Below, piece after piece: positions 30,953-39,671 of a stretch of DNA of 48,535 nucleotides; position 1 is the stretch's first letter; each line of letters begins with the position of its first letter. The position numbers were made by a program, and so were the translations under genes. Below the pieces are notes generated by a model. The model did no database searches, was not told the DNA's origin, and saw only the letters and a program-made list of their open reading frames with translations. The stretch is from DASYAE01 sp036501535 (GTDB lineage: Bacteria > Actinomycetota > Actinomycetes > Streptomycetales > Catenulisporaceae). The stretch is from contig DASYAE010000171.1 in NCBI GenBank assembly GCA_036501535.1, positions 1 through 48,535 on the forward strand, read 5' to 3'.

Positions 30953-32935
30953 TCATGCGCCGTCACCGCCTTCGCCGGGGTCGCGCCACGGCCGGATCTC
31001 CACCGTCGCCGCGCCGTGGTCGAGCAGGAAGACCCGGTCGCCGCGGCGCACCGCCTCGACGCCCGGGGGGAGGTCCGGCAGCACCGGCCGGGCGCCCGCC
31101 TCCGCGCAGGCCCCGAGCAGGATCCGGGCCAGCGCGGCCGGCTCCGGCAGGGTGGCCACGTACCAGGCGCGGCCGGCGCCGAAGCCGTTGCGCAGCACCG
31201 CGGGCCGCCCGTCCAGCGGCCCGGACGCGAACCGGGCGAGCACCTGCGCGCCGTCGGCGGCCAGCCACTCGCCCCAGGACCGGGCCGCGAACGAGTTCGG
31301 CGTCGTGCCGTCGGGCTCGCCGAGTTCCAGCGACGCCGCCGTCCAGGCGACCTCGAGGACCGTCTCGTCGGGCAGCGGCCAGTACTCCTCGATCCGCAGG
31401 CCGAGCAGCTCCCGCAGCGGCGCCGGATAGCCGCCGAGCCCGATGCGCTCCTGCGGATCGGCGACCCCGGAGAAGGGCCCGAGCACCAGCTGGCCGCCGC
31501 CGCGCACGTACCCGGCCAGGTTCTCCGCCGCGCGGTCGCTGATCTGGTACAGGTTCGGCGCCAGCACGATCCGGTACCCGCTCAGGTCCTGCTCCGGGTG
31601 CGCGAAGTCGGTCGTGATGCTCGCCTTCCACAGCGGCGCGTAGTACTCGCGCAGCCGGTCCAGGTAACGGAATCCGGAGTGCGGCTGGTGGTCCAGCTCG
31701 ACCCCGCGCCACGAGTCCCAGTCCACGATCACGGCCGCCTCGGCCGGCACCGGGTCGCCGAGCACGTCGGCCAGGCCGGCGAGCTCCTTGCCCAGCTCGC
31801 AGACCTCCCGGAACACCCGTGTGCCAGGGCCCGCATGCGGCACCATGGCCCCGTGCGTGCGCTCGGCGCCCTGCCGCGAGGCCCGCCACTGGAAGTGCAG
31901 CACGCCGTCCGCGCCGCGCGCGACCGCCTGCAGCGACCACAGCCGGTTCAGCCCCGGCCGCTTGGGCGTGGCGACGTGCCGCCAGCCCGCACCGGCCGGG
32001 GACTGCTCCGCCAGCAGCCAGGGCCGCCCGCCGCCGAGCGAGCGGGCCAGGTCCCGCTCCATCGCCGAGTCGCGGCCGGCGTCCGGGTCGTTCGGGTCCG
32101 GATACGAGTCCAGCGCGGCGAAGTCGGTCGCCGGCGCCCAGTCCCACAGGTCCGTCGTCTTGCTGAAGCCGGCGAAGTTCGTGGTGACCGGGATCTCAGG
32201 GTTGTGCCGGCGGACGATGTCGCGCTCTGCGGTGTAGCCCTCCAGCAGCAGGTCGGAGGCGAAGCGCCGGTAGTCCAGGTCCTGCGCCGGGTTGGTGACG
32301 TACTGGACCTGCCGGGGTGGGATCACCTCGGCCCAGTCCGCGTAGTGCTGCGACCAGAACGCGGTGCCCCAGGCGTCGTTGAGCCCGCCCGGCGCGTCCA
32401 GGTCGTCGCCGTACTTCCCGCGCAGCCAGCCGCGGAACCGCCCGGCGCAGCGGTCGCACCAGCAGACCGTGCCGAACTCGTTGCCGATGTGCCACATGCG
32501 CAGCGCCGGATGGTGCGCGTAGCGGGCCGCCAGGTCCTCGCTGATCCGGTCGGCGAAGTCCCGGTAGACCGGCGAGGAGGGGCAGTAGGCGTTGCGCGAG
32601 CCGTAGGTGCGCACGGTGCCGTCAGGGTTCTGCGGCAGCGTCTCCGGCCACCGGTGGTTCATCCACGGCGGCGTCGAGGCGGTCGGCGTGGCCAGCGCGG
32701 CGCCGATCCCGTTGCCGTGCAACAGGTCCAGCACCTCGTCCAGCCAGCCGAAGTCGCGCTCGCCCGGCCGCGGCTCCAACCGCGCCCACGAGAACACCCC
32801 CACGGTGGCCAGGTTGACCCCGGCCTCCCGCATGAGCCGCATGTCCTCGTGCCAGACCTCGCGCGGCCACTGCTCGGGGTTGTAGTCCCCGCCGAACAGG
32901 ATCGCGCCGCGGTTGGCGTCGTTCAGTCCCGGCAT
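30953..32935 (-). CDS. GH42 beta-galactosidase
   Basis: The 660-residue cytoplasmic enzyme has a GH42 barrel (about 10-390) with acid/base E153 in MWHIGNEFG and nucleophile E310 in LLAEQSP, a trimerisation domain (about 400-600) and a small C-terminal beta domain. C118, C158, C160 and C163 form the zinc cluster seen in many GH42 enzymes. It removes terminal beta-galactose; in this locus the likely substrate is the beta-1,2-galactose of xyloglucan side chains. It starts 8 bases after the GH74 stop, so it is in the binding-protein operon. An upstream open frame (to 33229) is only an extension through GH74. Confidence 0.92.
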   Translation of the reverse strand: MPGLNDANRGAILFGGDYNPEQWPREVWHEDMRLMREAGVNLATVGVFSWARLEPRPGERDFGWLDEVLDLLHGNGIGAALATPTASTPPWMNHRWPETLPQNPDGTVRTYGSRNAYCPSSPVYRDFADRISEDLAARYAHHPALRMWHIGNEFGTVCWCDRCAGRFRGWLRGKYGDDLDAPGGLNDAWGTAFWSQHYADWAEVIPPRQVQYVTNPAQDLDYRRFASDLLLEGYTAERDIVRRHNPEIPVTTNFAGFSKTTDLWDWAPATDFAALDSYPDPNDPDAGRDSAMERDLARSLGGGRPWLLAEQSPAGAGWRHVATPKRPGLNRLWSLQAVARGADGVLHFQWRASRQGAERTHGAMVPHAGPGTRVFREVCELGKELAGLADVLGDPVPAEAAVIVDWDSWRGVELDHQPHSGFRYLDRLREYYAPLWKASITTDFAHPEQDLSGYRIVLAPNLYQISDRAAENLAGYVRGGGQLVLGPFSGVADPQERIGLGGYPAPLRELLGLRIEEYWPLPDETVLEVAWTAASLELGEPDGTTPNSFAARSWGEWLAADGAQVLARFASGPLDGRPAVLRNGFGAGRAWYVATLPEPAALARILLGACAEAGARPVLPDLPPGVEAVRRGDRVFLLDHGAATVEIRPWRDPGEGGDGA

Positions 32936-32943
32936 CGCGTCCG

Positions 32944-35172
32944 CTACCGCCCCGCCACGTCGACCGTCTGGATGCCGCGGCCGTTGGTGCCCAGGTAGAC
33001 CCGGCCGAAGTGGTGCGGGTCGCCGACGATCATCGGGATCCAGCCGAAGTTCTGCCGGGAGCTGTTGATCTTCGTCCAGCCGCGGCCCGCGTCGGTCGAC
33101 ATGTAGAAGCCTGTGACGCCGTTCACGGTGCCGACCATGTACAGGGTCTGGTACCGCGAGCCCGGTGCCGCCGCGCCGATGCCCACCGCGTAGCCGGCTG
33201 ACACGGCCGAGCTGTCGACCTGCGTCCACGTCGCGCCGCCGTCGGTCGAGTGCAGCAGGCCGCCGGTCTGCGCTGCGAAGTACAGCTCGCCGGCGTGGCC
33301 GGGCACCGGCTGCAGCTGGTCGTTGCTCGCCGCGGTCAGGCCGGTGGTCTCGGCGGCGAAGGTCGCGCCGCCGTCAGCGCTCTTGTAGAGCACGCCGGTG
33401 GAGTCGTCGATCGCGTAGAAGACCTTGCCGTTCACCGCGTCGGCGACCGGGGTCACGCCGGTCGGCAGGCCGCTGACGGCGGTCCAGCTCTTGCCGTCGT
33501 CGGTCGAGTAGACCGGGGCGGTGCCGTCGGCCGGGTTCCAGACGATGCTCGACCCGTCGGCAGCGACCGCGACCTTGCCCTCGCCGTAGGTCATCGTGCT
33601 CGGCGCGGTGAACTGGGTCCAGGTCGCGCCGCCGTCGGTGGAGTACTGCCCGCCCGCGGTGCTCGCGCTGGTCTCGCCGACGAACGCGATCAGGTTGCCG
33701 CTCGCGTCCTGCGCGGTACCGGTGCCCTCGCTGAAGGTCGCGTCAAAGGTGTCAGTGGGCGATGTCGTGAGCGAGGTGTGGCAGAACCCGCCGAGGTCGT
33801 ACATGGCGCTGACGAGCTTGCACGAGCTCTGACCGTTCGGCACCAGCAGCGACTGGATCGCCGTCTCTTCAATGCCCTTGGACGCCGAGGCGGAGAAGTC
33901 GACTGTGCCTCCGGTGCTCATGGTGCCCATGTTGTACGTGCCGTACAGCGTCGCGCCGGTGCCGTAGACCACGTGGTTCGAGTCGAACGGGTCCACCGCC
34001 ACGGTCCCGATCCACCAGCCGAACTTCGGCTGCGCGCCCCAGGCGAGGTAGGGCTCGTACGAGATGTCCAGCGAGGCCGAGGCGGAGACGTCGGACCAGG
34101 TCGCACCGCCGTCGGTGGACCGGTAGACGGTGTCGATCGGGAACCAGCGGTCGTTCGTCGAGACGTAGAGCGTGTCAGGGTGCTGTGGGTCGAGGGCCAG
34201 GCCGTCGTAGCCGTACGTGTTCGTCGACGGCGGCGGCGAGACGTCCGTCGCCGCGCCGACCGCGCCGTTGCCGCTCTTGGCCTTCGTGCCGGCCGCGTAG
34301 TCGTAGAGCTTCCCGACGCCCATGTAGTACGGGCCGGTGAACTGGTCGTAGACCACGTACAGCGAGCCGTTCCCGGAGAACTGGCCCTTGACCGGCACCG
34401 TGCCCGGACCGCCGGTCACCGTGTGCCAGGTGGCGCCGGCGTCCGTGGTCTCATACAGCGCCGATGTGTCCGCGTCGCCGACCACGATGTGCTGCGTCGG
34501 AGTGCCGCGGTGGTGCTCGGTCTGGTCGAAGGTGACGAACTGCAGCCCGGCCGCCGTGTCCGCGCCCTGATCCGGGAACGCGGTGTCCTTGGACCAGCTC
34601 GCGCCGCCGTTCGTCGACTCCCACAGCCCGTCGTTCTCCGTGCCGTAGTACAGGACGTTGTCATCGTTCGGGTCGACCACCAGCCGCTCGCCCGAGTCCC
34701 GGCCCTGGTCGTTCGAGCCGGCCTCGAAGGGCACGTTGAACGCGTGCCAGGTCTGGCCGTAGTCGTCCGAGCTGAGGATCGCGGACGGCTGGCCGTCGTT
34801 CCAGCTGTAGGCGTACTGGCCGACCGCGGCCCAGACCCGGTTCGGGTGGATCGGGTCGGTGGCCACCGAGTCCACGCCGAGCTCGTTCCAGTCCTGGAAA
34901 CTCGTGGCGTCCAGCAGCGGCGTCCAGGTCCGCGTCCCGGCGTTCCAGCGGTACAGGCCGCCGATGTCCGTGCGCAGATAAGCCAGGCCCGGCCGGGTCT
35001 GGTTGAACACGACCCCGGTGATGAAGCCGCCGGCGCCGACGGTCACGTTGCTCCACGTGTACTGACTCCCGGCGGCCGATGCCGACGCGCCGGCGGAGCC
35101 GGCCGGGATCGCGGCCAGCGGCACGGCGAGCGCCAGCGCCGCGGGCAGAGCCCTCTTCGTTGCGGTGCGCAT
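32944..35172 (-). CDS. secreted GH74 endo-xyloglucanase
   Basis: The 742-residue enzyme has a signal peptide (1 to about 34) and two seven-bladed propellers made of Asp-box-like repeats (STDGGATWS, STNGGASWS, SADGGATFA, TDDGKSWTA). The catalytic aspartates typical of GH74 are visible: D69 in LRTDIGGLYRW and D459 in MYDLGGF. GH74 enzymes are almost always specific for xyloglucan, which anchors the interpretation of the locus. There is no carbohydrate-binding module, unlike many actinobacterial GH74s. ATG 35172 follows AGGGA. It lies between the transporter genes and GH42 in one operon, with a 35-base gap to the permease gene. Confidence 0.93.
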   Translation of the reverse strand: MRTATKRALPAALALAVPLAAIPAGSAGASASAAGSQYTWSNVTVGAGGFITGVVFNQTRPGLAYLRTDIGGLYRWNAGTRTWTPLLDATSFQDWNELGVDSVATDPIHPNRVWAAVGQYAYSWNDGQPSAILSSDDYGQTWHAFNVPFEAGSNDQGRDSGERLVVDPNDDNVLYYGTENDGLWESTNGGASWSKDTAFPDQGADTAAGLQFVTFDQTEHHRGTPTQHIVVGDADTSALYETTDAGATWHTVTGGPGTVPVKGQFSGNGSLYVVYDQFTGPYYMGVGKLYDYAAGTKAKSGNGAVGAATDVSPPPSTNTYGYDGLALDPQHPDTLYVSTNDRWFPIDTVYRSTDGGATWSDVSASASLDISYEPYLAWGAQPKFGWWIGTVAVDPFDSNHVVYGTGATLYGTYNMGTMSTGGTVDFSASASKGIEETAIQSLLVPNGQSSCKLVSAMYDLGGFCHTSLTTSPTDTFDATFSEGTGTAQDASGNLIAFVGETSASTAGGQYSTDGGATWTQFTAPSTMTYGEGKVAVAADGSSIVWNPADGTAPVYSTDDGKSWTAVSGLPTGVTPVADAVNGKVFYAIDDSTGVLYKSADGGATFAAETTGLTAASNDQLQPVPGHAGELYFAAQTGGLLHSTDGGATWTQVDSSAVSAGYAVGIGAAAPGSRYQTLYMVGTVNGVTGFYMSTDAGRGWTKINSSRQNFGWIPMIVGDPHHFGRVYLGTNGRGIQTVDVAGR

Positions 35173-35207
35173 GGGATTCCCTGAGGTCGAGACGGGTGGG
35201 CGGGCGC

Positions 35208-36182
35208 TCAGCCCTTGATGGCTCCGGTGAGCATGCCCTTGGTGAAGTGCCGCTGGATGAACGGGTAGATCAGCAGGATCGGGACCAGCATCAGCACGAC
35301 CACCGCCATCGAGATCGCCAGCTCCGACGGCGCGTTCGCCGCCTGGAGCGCGCCCTGCGCCCCGCCGGCCACCGCGGTGCCCGGGATGCTCGAGCCCTGG
35401 ATCACGTACTGGTAGAGCACGTACGCCAGCGGCCACTTGCCGTTGTCGAAGTCCATGTACAGCAGGACATTGAACCAGGAGCCCCAGTAGCCGACCGCGT
35501 AGAACAGGGTCATCACCGCGGTGACCGCCTTGGTGGTCGGCAGCACGACGGACCACAGGATGCGGAACTCGTTGGCCCCGTCGATGCGCGCCGCGTCGAT
35601 CAGCTCGCCGGAGGCCGCCTGGTAGAAGCCGCGCATGATCAGGATGTTGAAGACGGAGATGGAGCTGGGCAGGATCAGCGCCCAGTAGTTGTCGTAGCCG
35701 TGCAGCTCGGAGACGACCAGGAAGGTCGGGATGATCCCGCCGCTGAAGAACATCGTGAAGATCATCGCGACCAGGAAGGTCCGGTGGCCGAACGACCTGG
35801 CCCGGGACAGGCCGTAGGCGCACAGGATGCTGACGGTCATCGAGAAGGCCGTGCCGACCACCGTGATCACGACGCTGACCAGCACCGCGTGGGTGATCGT
35901 CGGGTCCCGGAAGATGGCCGCGTAGGCGTTCCAGGTCACGCCGTGCGGGACCAGCACCAGCACGCCGCCGGCCTTCGCGATGGTCTGCGCGCTGGACAGG
36001 CTGGTCATCACCACCGCCCACAGCGGCACGATCACCAGCGCCGCCACCACGGTCAGCACGGTGCCCTTGCCGAACTGCCCGACCTTGGTCGGCTGCTCCT
36101 CCCATACCGCGCGGCCCTTGGCCCGCTGCCGGGGGGCCGCCGCGGGCCCGCGCCCGCCGAGGACGTTCGTCGTCGCACTCAT
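35208..36182 (-). CDS. carbohydrate ABC transporter permease, LplC/YtcP type
   Basis: The 324-residue protein has six TM helices and the EAA loop as ELIDAARIDGANEFRILWSVVLP (the site that meets the ATPase). The LplC/YtcP subfamily imports complex oligosaccharides; here xyloglucan oligosaccharides are inferred. Its ATG overlaps the stop of the other permease (ATGA). An N-terminal extension of about 40 polar residues precedes the first helix. No ATPase gene is in the window. Confidence 0.9.
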   Translation of the reverse strand: MSATTNVLGGRGPAAAPRQRAKGRAVWEEQPTKVGQFGKGTVLTVVAALVIVPLWAVVMTSLSSAQTIAKAGGVLVLVPHGVTWNAYAAIFRDPTITHAVLVSVVITVVGTAFSMTVSILCAYGLSRARSFGHRTFLVAMIFTMFFSGGIIPTFLVVSELHGYDNYWALILPSSISVFNILIMRGFYQAASGELIDAARIDGANEFRILWSVVLPTTKAVTAVMTLFYAVGYWGSWFNVLLYMDFDNGKWPLAYVLYQYVIQGSSIPGTAVAGGAQGALQAANAPSELAISMAVVVLMLVPILLIYPFIQRHFTKGMLTGAIKG

Positions 36183-37231
36183 CCGCGGTACAACCCGTCC
36201 TCTCCGAGCCGGTGCGCCATCTTGTTCGCGGCGTAGATCAGGACCAGCGAGATGAGGCCCTTGAAGAGGCCGGCCGCCGCGCCGTAGCTGAAGTCCCCGT
36301 TGCCGATGCCGTAGTAGTACGCGAAGGTGTCGAGCACGTCGGCGTGCGTCGGGCCGACCGCATAGCGCTGCAGCAGGATCGGCTCGAAGCCGATGTTCAG
36401 CGCGTTGCCCAGCCGCAGCACCAGCATCAGCACGATCATGCTCTTCATGCCGGGCAGGGTGATGTGCCAGATCCGCCGCCAGCGCCCGGCGCCGTCCGCC
36501 GCGGCGGCCTCGTAGAGCGCCGGGTCGATCGCGGCGAGCGCGGCGAGGAACACGATGATCCCCCAGCCGCCCTCCTTCCAGACGTTCTCCGCGGTCAGCA
36601 GGAACTTGAACCCGCCGCCGCTGGTCATGATGTCCCACACGGACATCTGGTGCTGCCTCAGGAACTCGTTGAGCAGCCCGGCCCCGCCGAGCACCTGGTC
36701 GAAGATGGTGATGACCAGCACCCAGGAGAAGAAGTGCGGCAGGTAGACCACGGCCTGGATGAACGAGCGGACCTTCGAGCTGATCACGCTGTTGAGCAGG
36801 ATCGCCAGGAAGATCGGGATCGGGAAGTACAGGATCAGCTGCACGGCGCTGAGGACCAGCGTGTTCTCGAAGGCGAGCCAGAACAGGTGGTCCTGGAACA
36901 GCGAGTCGAACTGCTGGAAGCCGACCCAGTTGCTGTGCAGGAAGCCGTAGATCGGGTCGTAGTACTCGAAGGCCGAGATGTTGCCGAGCATCGGCAGGTA
37001 GTAGAAGACCAGCAGCATGAACATCGCCGGGGTGACCATGACCAGCAGCGGCCAGTCCCGGCGCAGCCGCACCCGCAGCGGCAGTTTGGGCCGCCCGCGC
37101 CGGCGCCGCAGCCGTGGGCCCCAGCGCCGCCGGTGGGCGGGCGGGAGGACGAGGCCGGTCTCCGGCGCGCCGGTCCCCTTCGCGTCAACCACCGCCGGCG
37201 GCTCGCCGCCGCCCGTCGTGATCGCGGACAT
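36179..37231 (-). CDS. carbohydrate ABC transporter permease, LplB type
   Basis: The 350-residue protein has a basic Pro/Arg-rich N-terminal tail (about 1-60), six TM helices starting with WPLLVMVTPAMFMLLVFYYLP and the EAA loop ALYEAAAADGAGRWRRIWHITLPGM. It pairs with the LplC-type permease to form the membrane channel. GGGAG lies before ATG 37231. A stable hairpin separates it from the binding-protein gene upstream. Confidence 0.9.
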   Translation of the reverse strand: MSAITTGGGEPPAVVDAKGTGAPETGLVLPPAHRRRWGPRLRRRRGRPKLPLRVRLRRDWPLLVMVTPAMFMLLVFYYLPMLGNISAFEYYDPIYGFLHSNWVGFQQFDSLFQDHLFWLAFENTLVLSAVQLILYFPIPIFLAILLNSVISSKVRSFIQAVVYLPHFFSWVLVITIFDQVLGGAGLLNEFLRQHQMSVWDIMTSGGGFKFLLTAENVWKEGGWGIIVFLAALAAIDPALYEAAAADGAGRWRRIWHITLPGMKSMIVLMLVLRLGNALNIGFEPILLQRYAVGPTHADVLDTFAYYYGIGNGDFSYGAAAGLFKGLISLVLIYAANKMAHRLGEDGLYRG

Positions 37232-37284
37232 CAGCCGACTCCCTCATGCGTCTCGCTGCTGCTCATCCCTGCTCCTGGTGCGGA

Positions 37285-37332
37285 CCGGCCGGGTCCGCGA
37301 GCACGCTCCGGTGCGCCCGCGGACCCGGCCGG
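37285..37332 (-). terminator. intercistronic hairpin between binding protein and permease genes
   Basis: A perfect 15-bp stem, CCGGCCGGGTCCGCG (37285-37299) with its complement at 37318-37332 and an 18-base loop. It lies 69 bases past the binding-protein stop. It may cause partial termination or protect the upstream mRNA, so that more binding protein than permease is made. Confidence 0.6.
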
Positions 37333-37400
37333 CCGACGGACCGGCCGACGGCCGCGCCGCGGGCCGCCGACCGGACGGACGTCGTCCGGGTCCTACCGGA

Positions 37401-39110
37401 TCAGCTCAGACCCTTGTCGACGACGTTCTTCTGGTACCAGGAGACCAGCGCGGTCCCGCCGGTGCTCTCCCAGGTGGACAGGGCGTTCTGGTAGTAGGAG
37501 ACCGGCTGCTGGCCGGACCAGACCGAGACCATCGCGTCGGTCAGCTGGGTGCCGGCCGCCGCGGTCGAGTACTGGTTCGGCACGGTCACGTTGAGGTTCC
37601 AGAAGGCCGGCTTGTACGTGTACTTGCCCGCGTTGAGCATCCACTCGCAGTAGGCCGTGGTGATCGAGGGGTATCCGGCGTTGAACACGGTGGCCTGCGG
37701 GCTGCCGAAGAAGTTGTAGATGTTGTCCGCCGCGGTGTTGTTGCCCGTGGTGGTCAGCTGCGGCCCGGCGGAGGTCATGGTGTAGTCGACCCCCTTCACG
37801 CCGAAGTTGATCAGCGTGTACTCGTAGGAGCCGTAGGGCGCGGCCAGGTAGTCGGCGATGGCCAGCGCCTCCTGGAGCTGGGCCGCCGACAGCTTCTTGT
37901 TCAGGTAGCTGATCCAGCCGGACGAGGCGCCCATGCCGATGCTCGGGGTCGACCCGTCGTTGGAGAACACCGGGAAGCCCATCCGGGTGTACTTGGGCGC
38001 CGACTTGATGCCGGTCTGCGCGTCGTTGGTGTCCCAGGCGCCGGTGCCGCCGCCCTCCATGTAGACCTGGCCGGACTGGAACCGGGTCGGGCTCGTGCTG
38101 CTCTGGTTGGCCAGCGCCTGCGGGTGCACCAGGCCCAGCTTCGCGATCGAGTTGCAGTAGCTGAGCAGCTCCAGCATCTGCGGGTGCTGCCACGAGCTGT
38201 GGACCTTGCCGCCCTCGATGTAGAAGTTGTTCGTGGGCACCTTGAACACCTGCTGCAGGTAGGTGAACAGGGCGTCGAAGGCCCAGACGTTGCCGGCCGG
38301 GTTGTTGACCTCCTTGCCCAGCGCGGTCAGGTCGTCGGTGCTCTTGACGTCGGGCGTGATGCCCTTGGCGTCGAGCATGTCCTTGCGGTAGAACATCATT
38401 CCGGCGAAGCCCTGGCCGTCGGTGTACGACGGGATGCCGAAGAGCTTGTTCTCCCAGACGCCGGCCTGCCAGCCGCCGGTCGGGATCGCGGCCAGGTTCG
38501 GGTACTTCTTGATGTTGTCCCCGGACAGGTACGGGGTCAGGTCCGCGAACTGGTTCTGGCACAGCTCGCCGGTGTTGAAGGTGGAGTTGAGCCAGCTCGG
38601 GATCTGCAGCCAGTCCGGCAGCTTCTTCGCCGCGATCAGCGGCGGGATGGCGGTGCTGTAGGTGTTGCCGTTGGCCGGCTGGGTGTTGAACTTGGCGTTC
38701 AGCGCTTTGTCCACGGCCTCGTAGTAGGCGTTGCCGGCGGCCGGGATCGGGTTCCAGGACGGGCCGACGGCGGTGAAGGCGGTGCCGCTGCCGGGCACCG
38801 CGGCGACGGTCTTGACCTGGCTGGCCGGGTAGTTGAGGAAGCCGGGGTTGGTGATCGAGCCGTTGACGCCGGCGACCGCGGGATAGGCCGGCTTCGGCCC
38901 GGCGCTCTGCGGCACATAGGTCGGCAGGACGGCATCGAGGCCTGATTTCGTGCTGGTGCCGCCGTTGCCGCCGTTGTTGCCGCAGGCGGAAAGCAGCGGG
39001 GCCAGGGCGACCGCTCCGGCGGCGCCGGCGGTCGCGGTCAGCAGGCCGCGCCGGGACATCTCGTGCGCGGCGGGGCCGGAGCCCGTTTCATGGCGGGTGG
39101 AGCTCGGCAT
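37401..39110 (-). CDS. extracellular sugar-binding lipoprotein of the ABC transporter (LplA type)
   Basis: The 569-residue solute-binding protein has a twin-arginine style signal (SRRGLL, R20-R21) ending in the lipobox LLSAC, with C43 to be lipidated. The mature part is a large two-lobed binding fold (DLTPYLSGDNIKKYPNLAAIPTG, then aromatic-rich C-terminal half). Its large size suits long oligosaccharides. First gene of the operon with the two permeases, GH74 and GH42. ATG 39110 is preceded by GGAGAG; the TTG four codons upstream lacks a ribosome site. A promoter and an operator precede it. Confidence 0.9.
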   Translation of the reverse strand: MPSSTRHETGSGPAAHEMSRRGLLTATAGAAGAVALAPLLSACGNNGGNGGTSTKSGLDAVLPTYVPQSAGPKPAYPAVAGVNGSITNPGFLNYPASQVKTVAAVPGSGTAFTAVGPSWNPIPAAGNAYYEAVDKALNAKFNTQPANGNTYSTAIPPLIAAKKLPDWLQIPSWLNSTFNTGELCQNQFADLTPYLSGDNIKKYPNLAAIPTGGWQAGVWENKLFGIPSYTDGQGFAGMMFYRKDMLDAKGITPDVKSTDDLTALGKEVNNPAGNVWAFDALFTYLQQVFKVPTNNFYIEGGKVHSSWQHPQMLELLSYCNSIAKLGLVHPQALANQSSTSPTRFQSGQVYMEGGGTGAWDTNDAQTGIKSAPKYTRMGFPVFSNDGSTPSIGMGASSGWISYLNKKLSAAQLQEALAIADYLAAPYGSYEYTLINFGVKGVDYTMTSAGPQLTTTGNNTAADNIYNFFGSPQATVFNAGYPSITTAYCEWMLNAGKYTYKPAFWNLNVTVPNQYSTAAAGTQLTDAMVSVWSGQQPVSYYQNALSTWESTGGTALVSWYQKNVVDKGLS

Positions 39111-39335
39111 TGAACTCTCCAAGACGTGGGGTCGCGGTCCACTGGACGAGCGAGGGTTCCCGCCGGCGCGCTGCGGGCGCCCGGCGGCTCGGTGGAGCTC
39201 GCGGCAGATGTCGAGTTTGCTCTGGCGTGCGGTCAGATACGTGGTGTGCTGCGTTCGGTCGGCGCGGGGGCGCGGCCGCGGCCACGGCCGGCCCTCGACC
39301 CATAACAGGGCCGCGCGACCGCAGGCGGGCGGCTG

Positions 39336-39349
39336 TCGAAGCGCTTCAA
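39336..39349. promoter_or_regulatory. LacI-family operator (binding-protein operon)
   Basis: TCGAAGCGCTTCAA, 13 of 14 consensus positions, begins about 4 bases after the predicted transcript start. A repressor here would block the polymerase. Confidence 0.8.
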
Positions 39350-39359
39350 TGTTGGGTTG

Positions 39360-39388
39360 AGGTTAGGTCAGCCCCCGGGGCCTGGCAA
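39360..39388 (-). promoter_or_regulatory. promoter of the binding-protein/permease/GH74/GH42 operon
   Basis: On the minus strand TTGCCA (39388-39383), 17 bases, TAACCT (39365-39360). This is a good match to a housekeeping actinobacterial promoter, with the operator just downstream. Confidence 0.65.
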
Positions 39389-39543
39389 GGGTGTTCGGTT
39401 ACTTTTCGATTACGAGCAGGGATCCGGTTCCATGACGTCCGATGTGCCTCGGGGTTTCCGCTCATAGCTCGGTAAATTGCTACTGAGCTGCACGGAAGCG
39501 GTTCCGGAGGGGTTGTGGAGGTCGCGTGGCAGATGATGGGGGG

Positions 39544-39572
39544 TTGACACGACGCGCTGCCCGATGGAACTT
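39544..39572 (+). promoter_or_regulatory. promoter of the GH3-GH29 operon
   Basis: A perfect TTGACA (39544-39549) is followed after 17 bases by the weak -10 GAACTT (39567-39572), which touches the operator at 39573. The weak -10 is the less certain part. Confidence 0.5.
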
Positions 39573-39586
39573 TCGAAGCGCTTCGA
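39573..39586. promoter_or_regulatory. LacI-family operator (GH3-GH29 operon)
   Basis: The perfect palindrome TCGAAGCGCTTCGA lies over the predicted transcript start, about 85 bases before the GH3 start codon. Confidence 0.85.
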
Positions 39587-39671
39587 TCCATTGCTTCGCC
39601 GAGCACCGTGGTTCGATCAGCCGTCGCACTCGTCAGCACCACGCGCGCGAGCCCCGGAAGAGAGTGGCCCC

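Larger units (their letters stand above)
39111..39671. other. 561-bp divergent control region of the xyloglucan locus
   Basis: No gene is present. It holds two operators and two promoters that drive the binding-protein operon to the left and GH3-GH29 to the right. The remaining sequence, notably 39390-39540, shows nothing I can interpret. The leader of the binding-protein gene is long (about 240 bases). Confidence 0.7.

Noticed and set aside
32944..36105. GH74 as part of a 1053-residue fusion
   Set aside because: The upstream part is an out-of-frame reading of the permease gene. GH74 has its own signal peptide and ribosome site at 35172.
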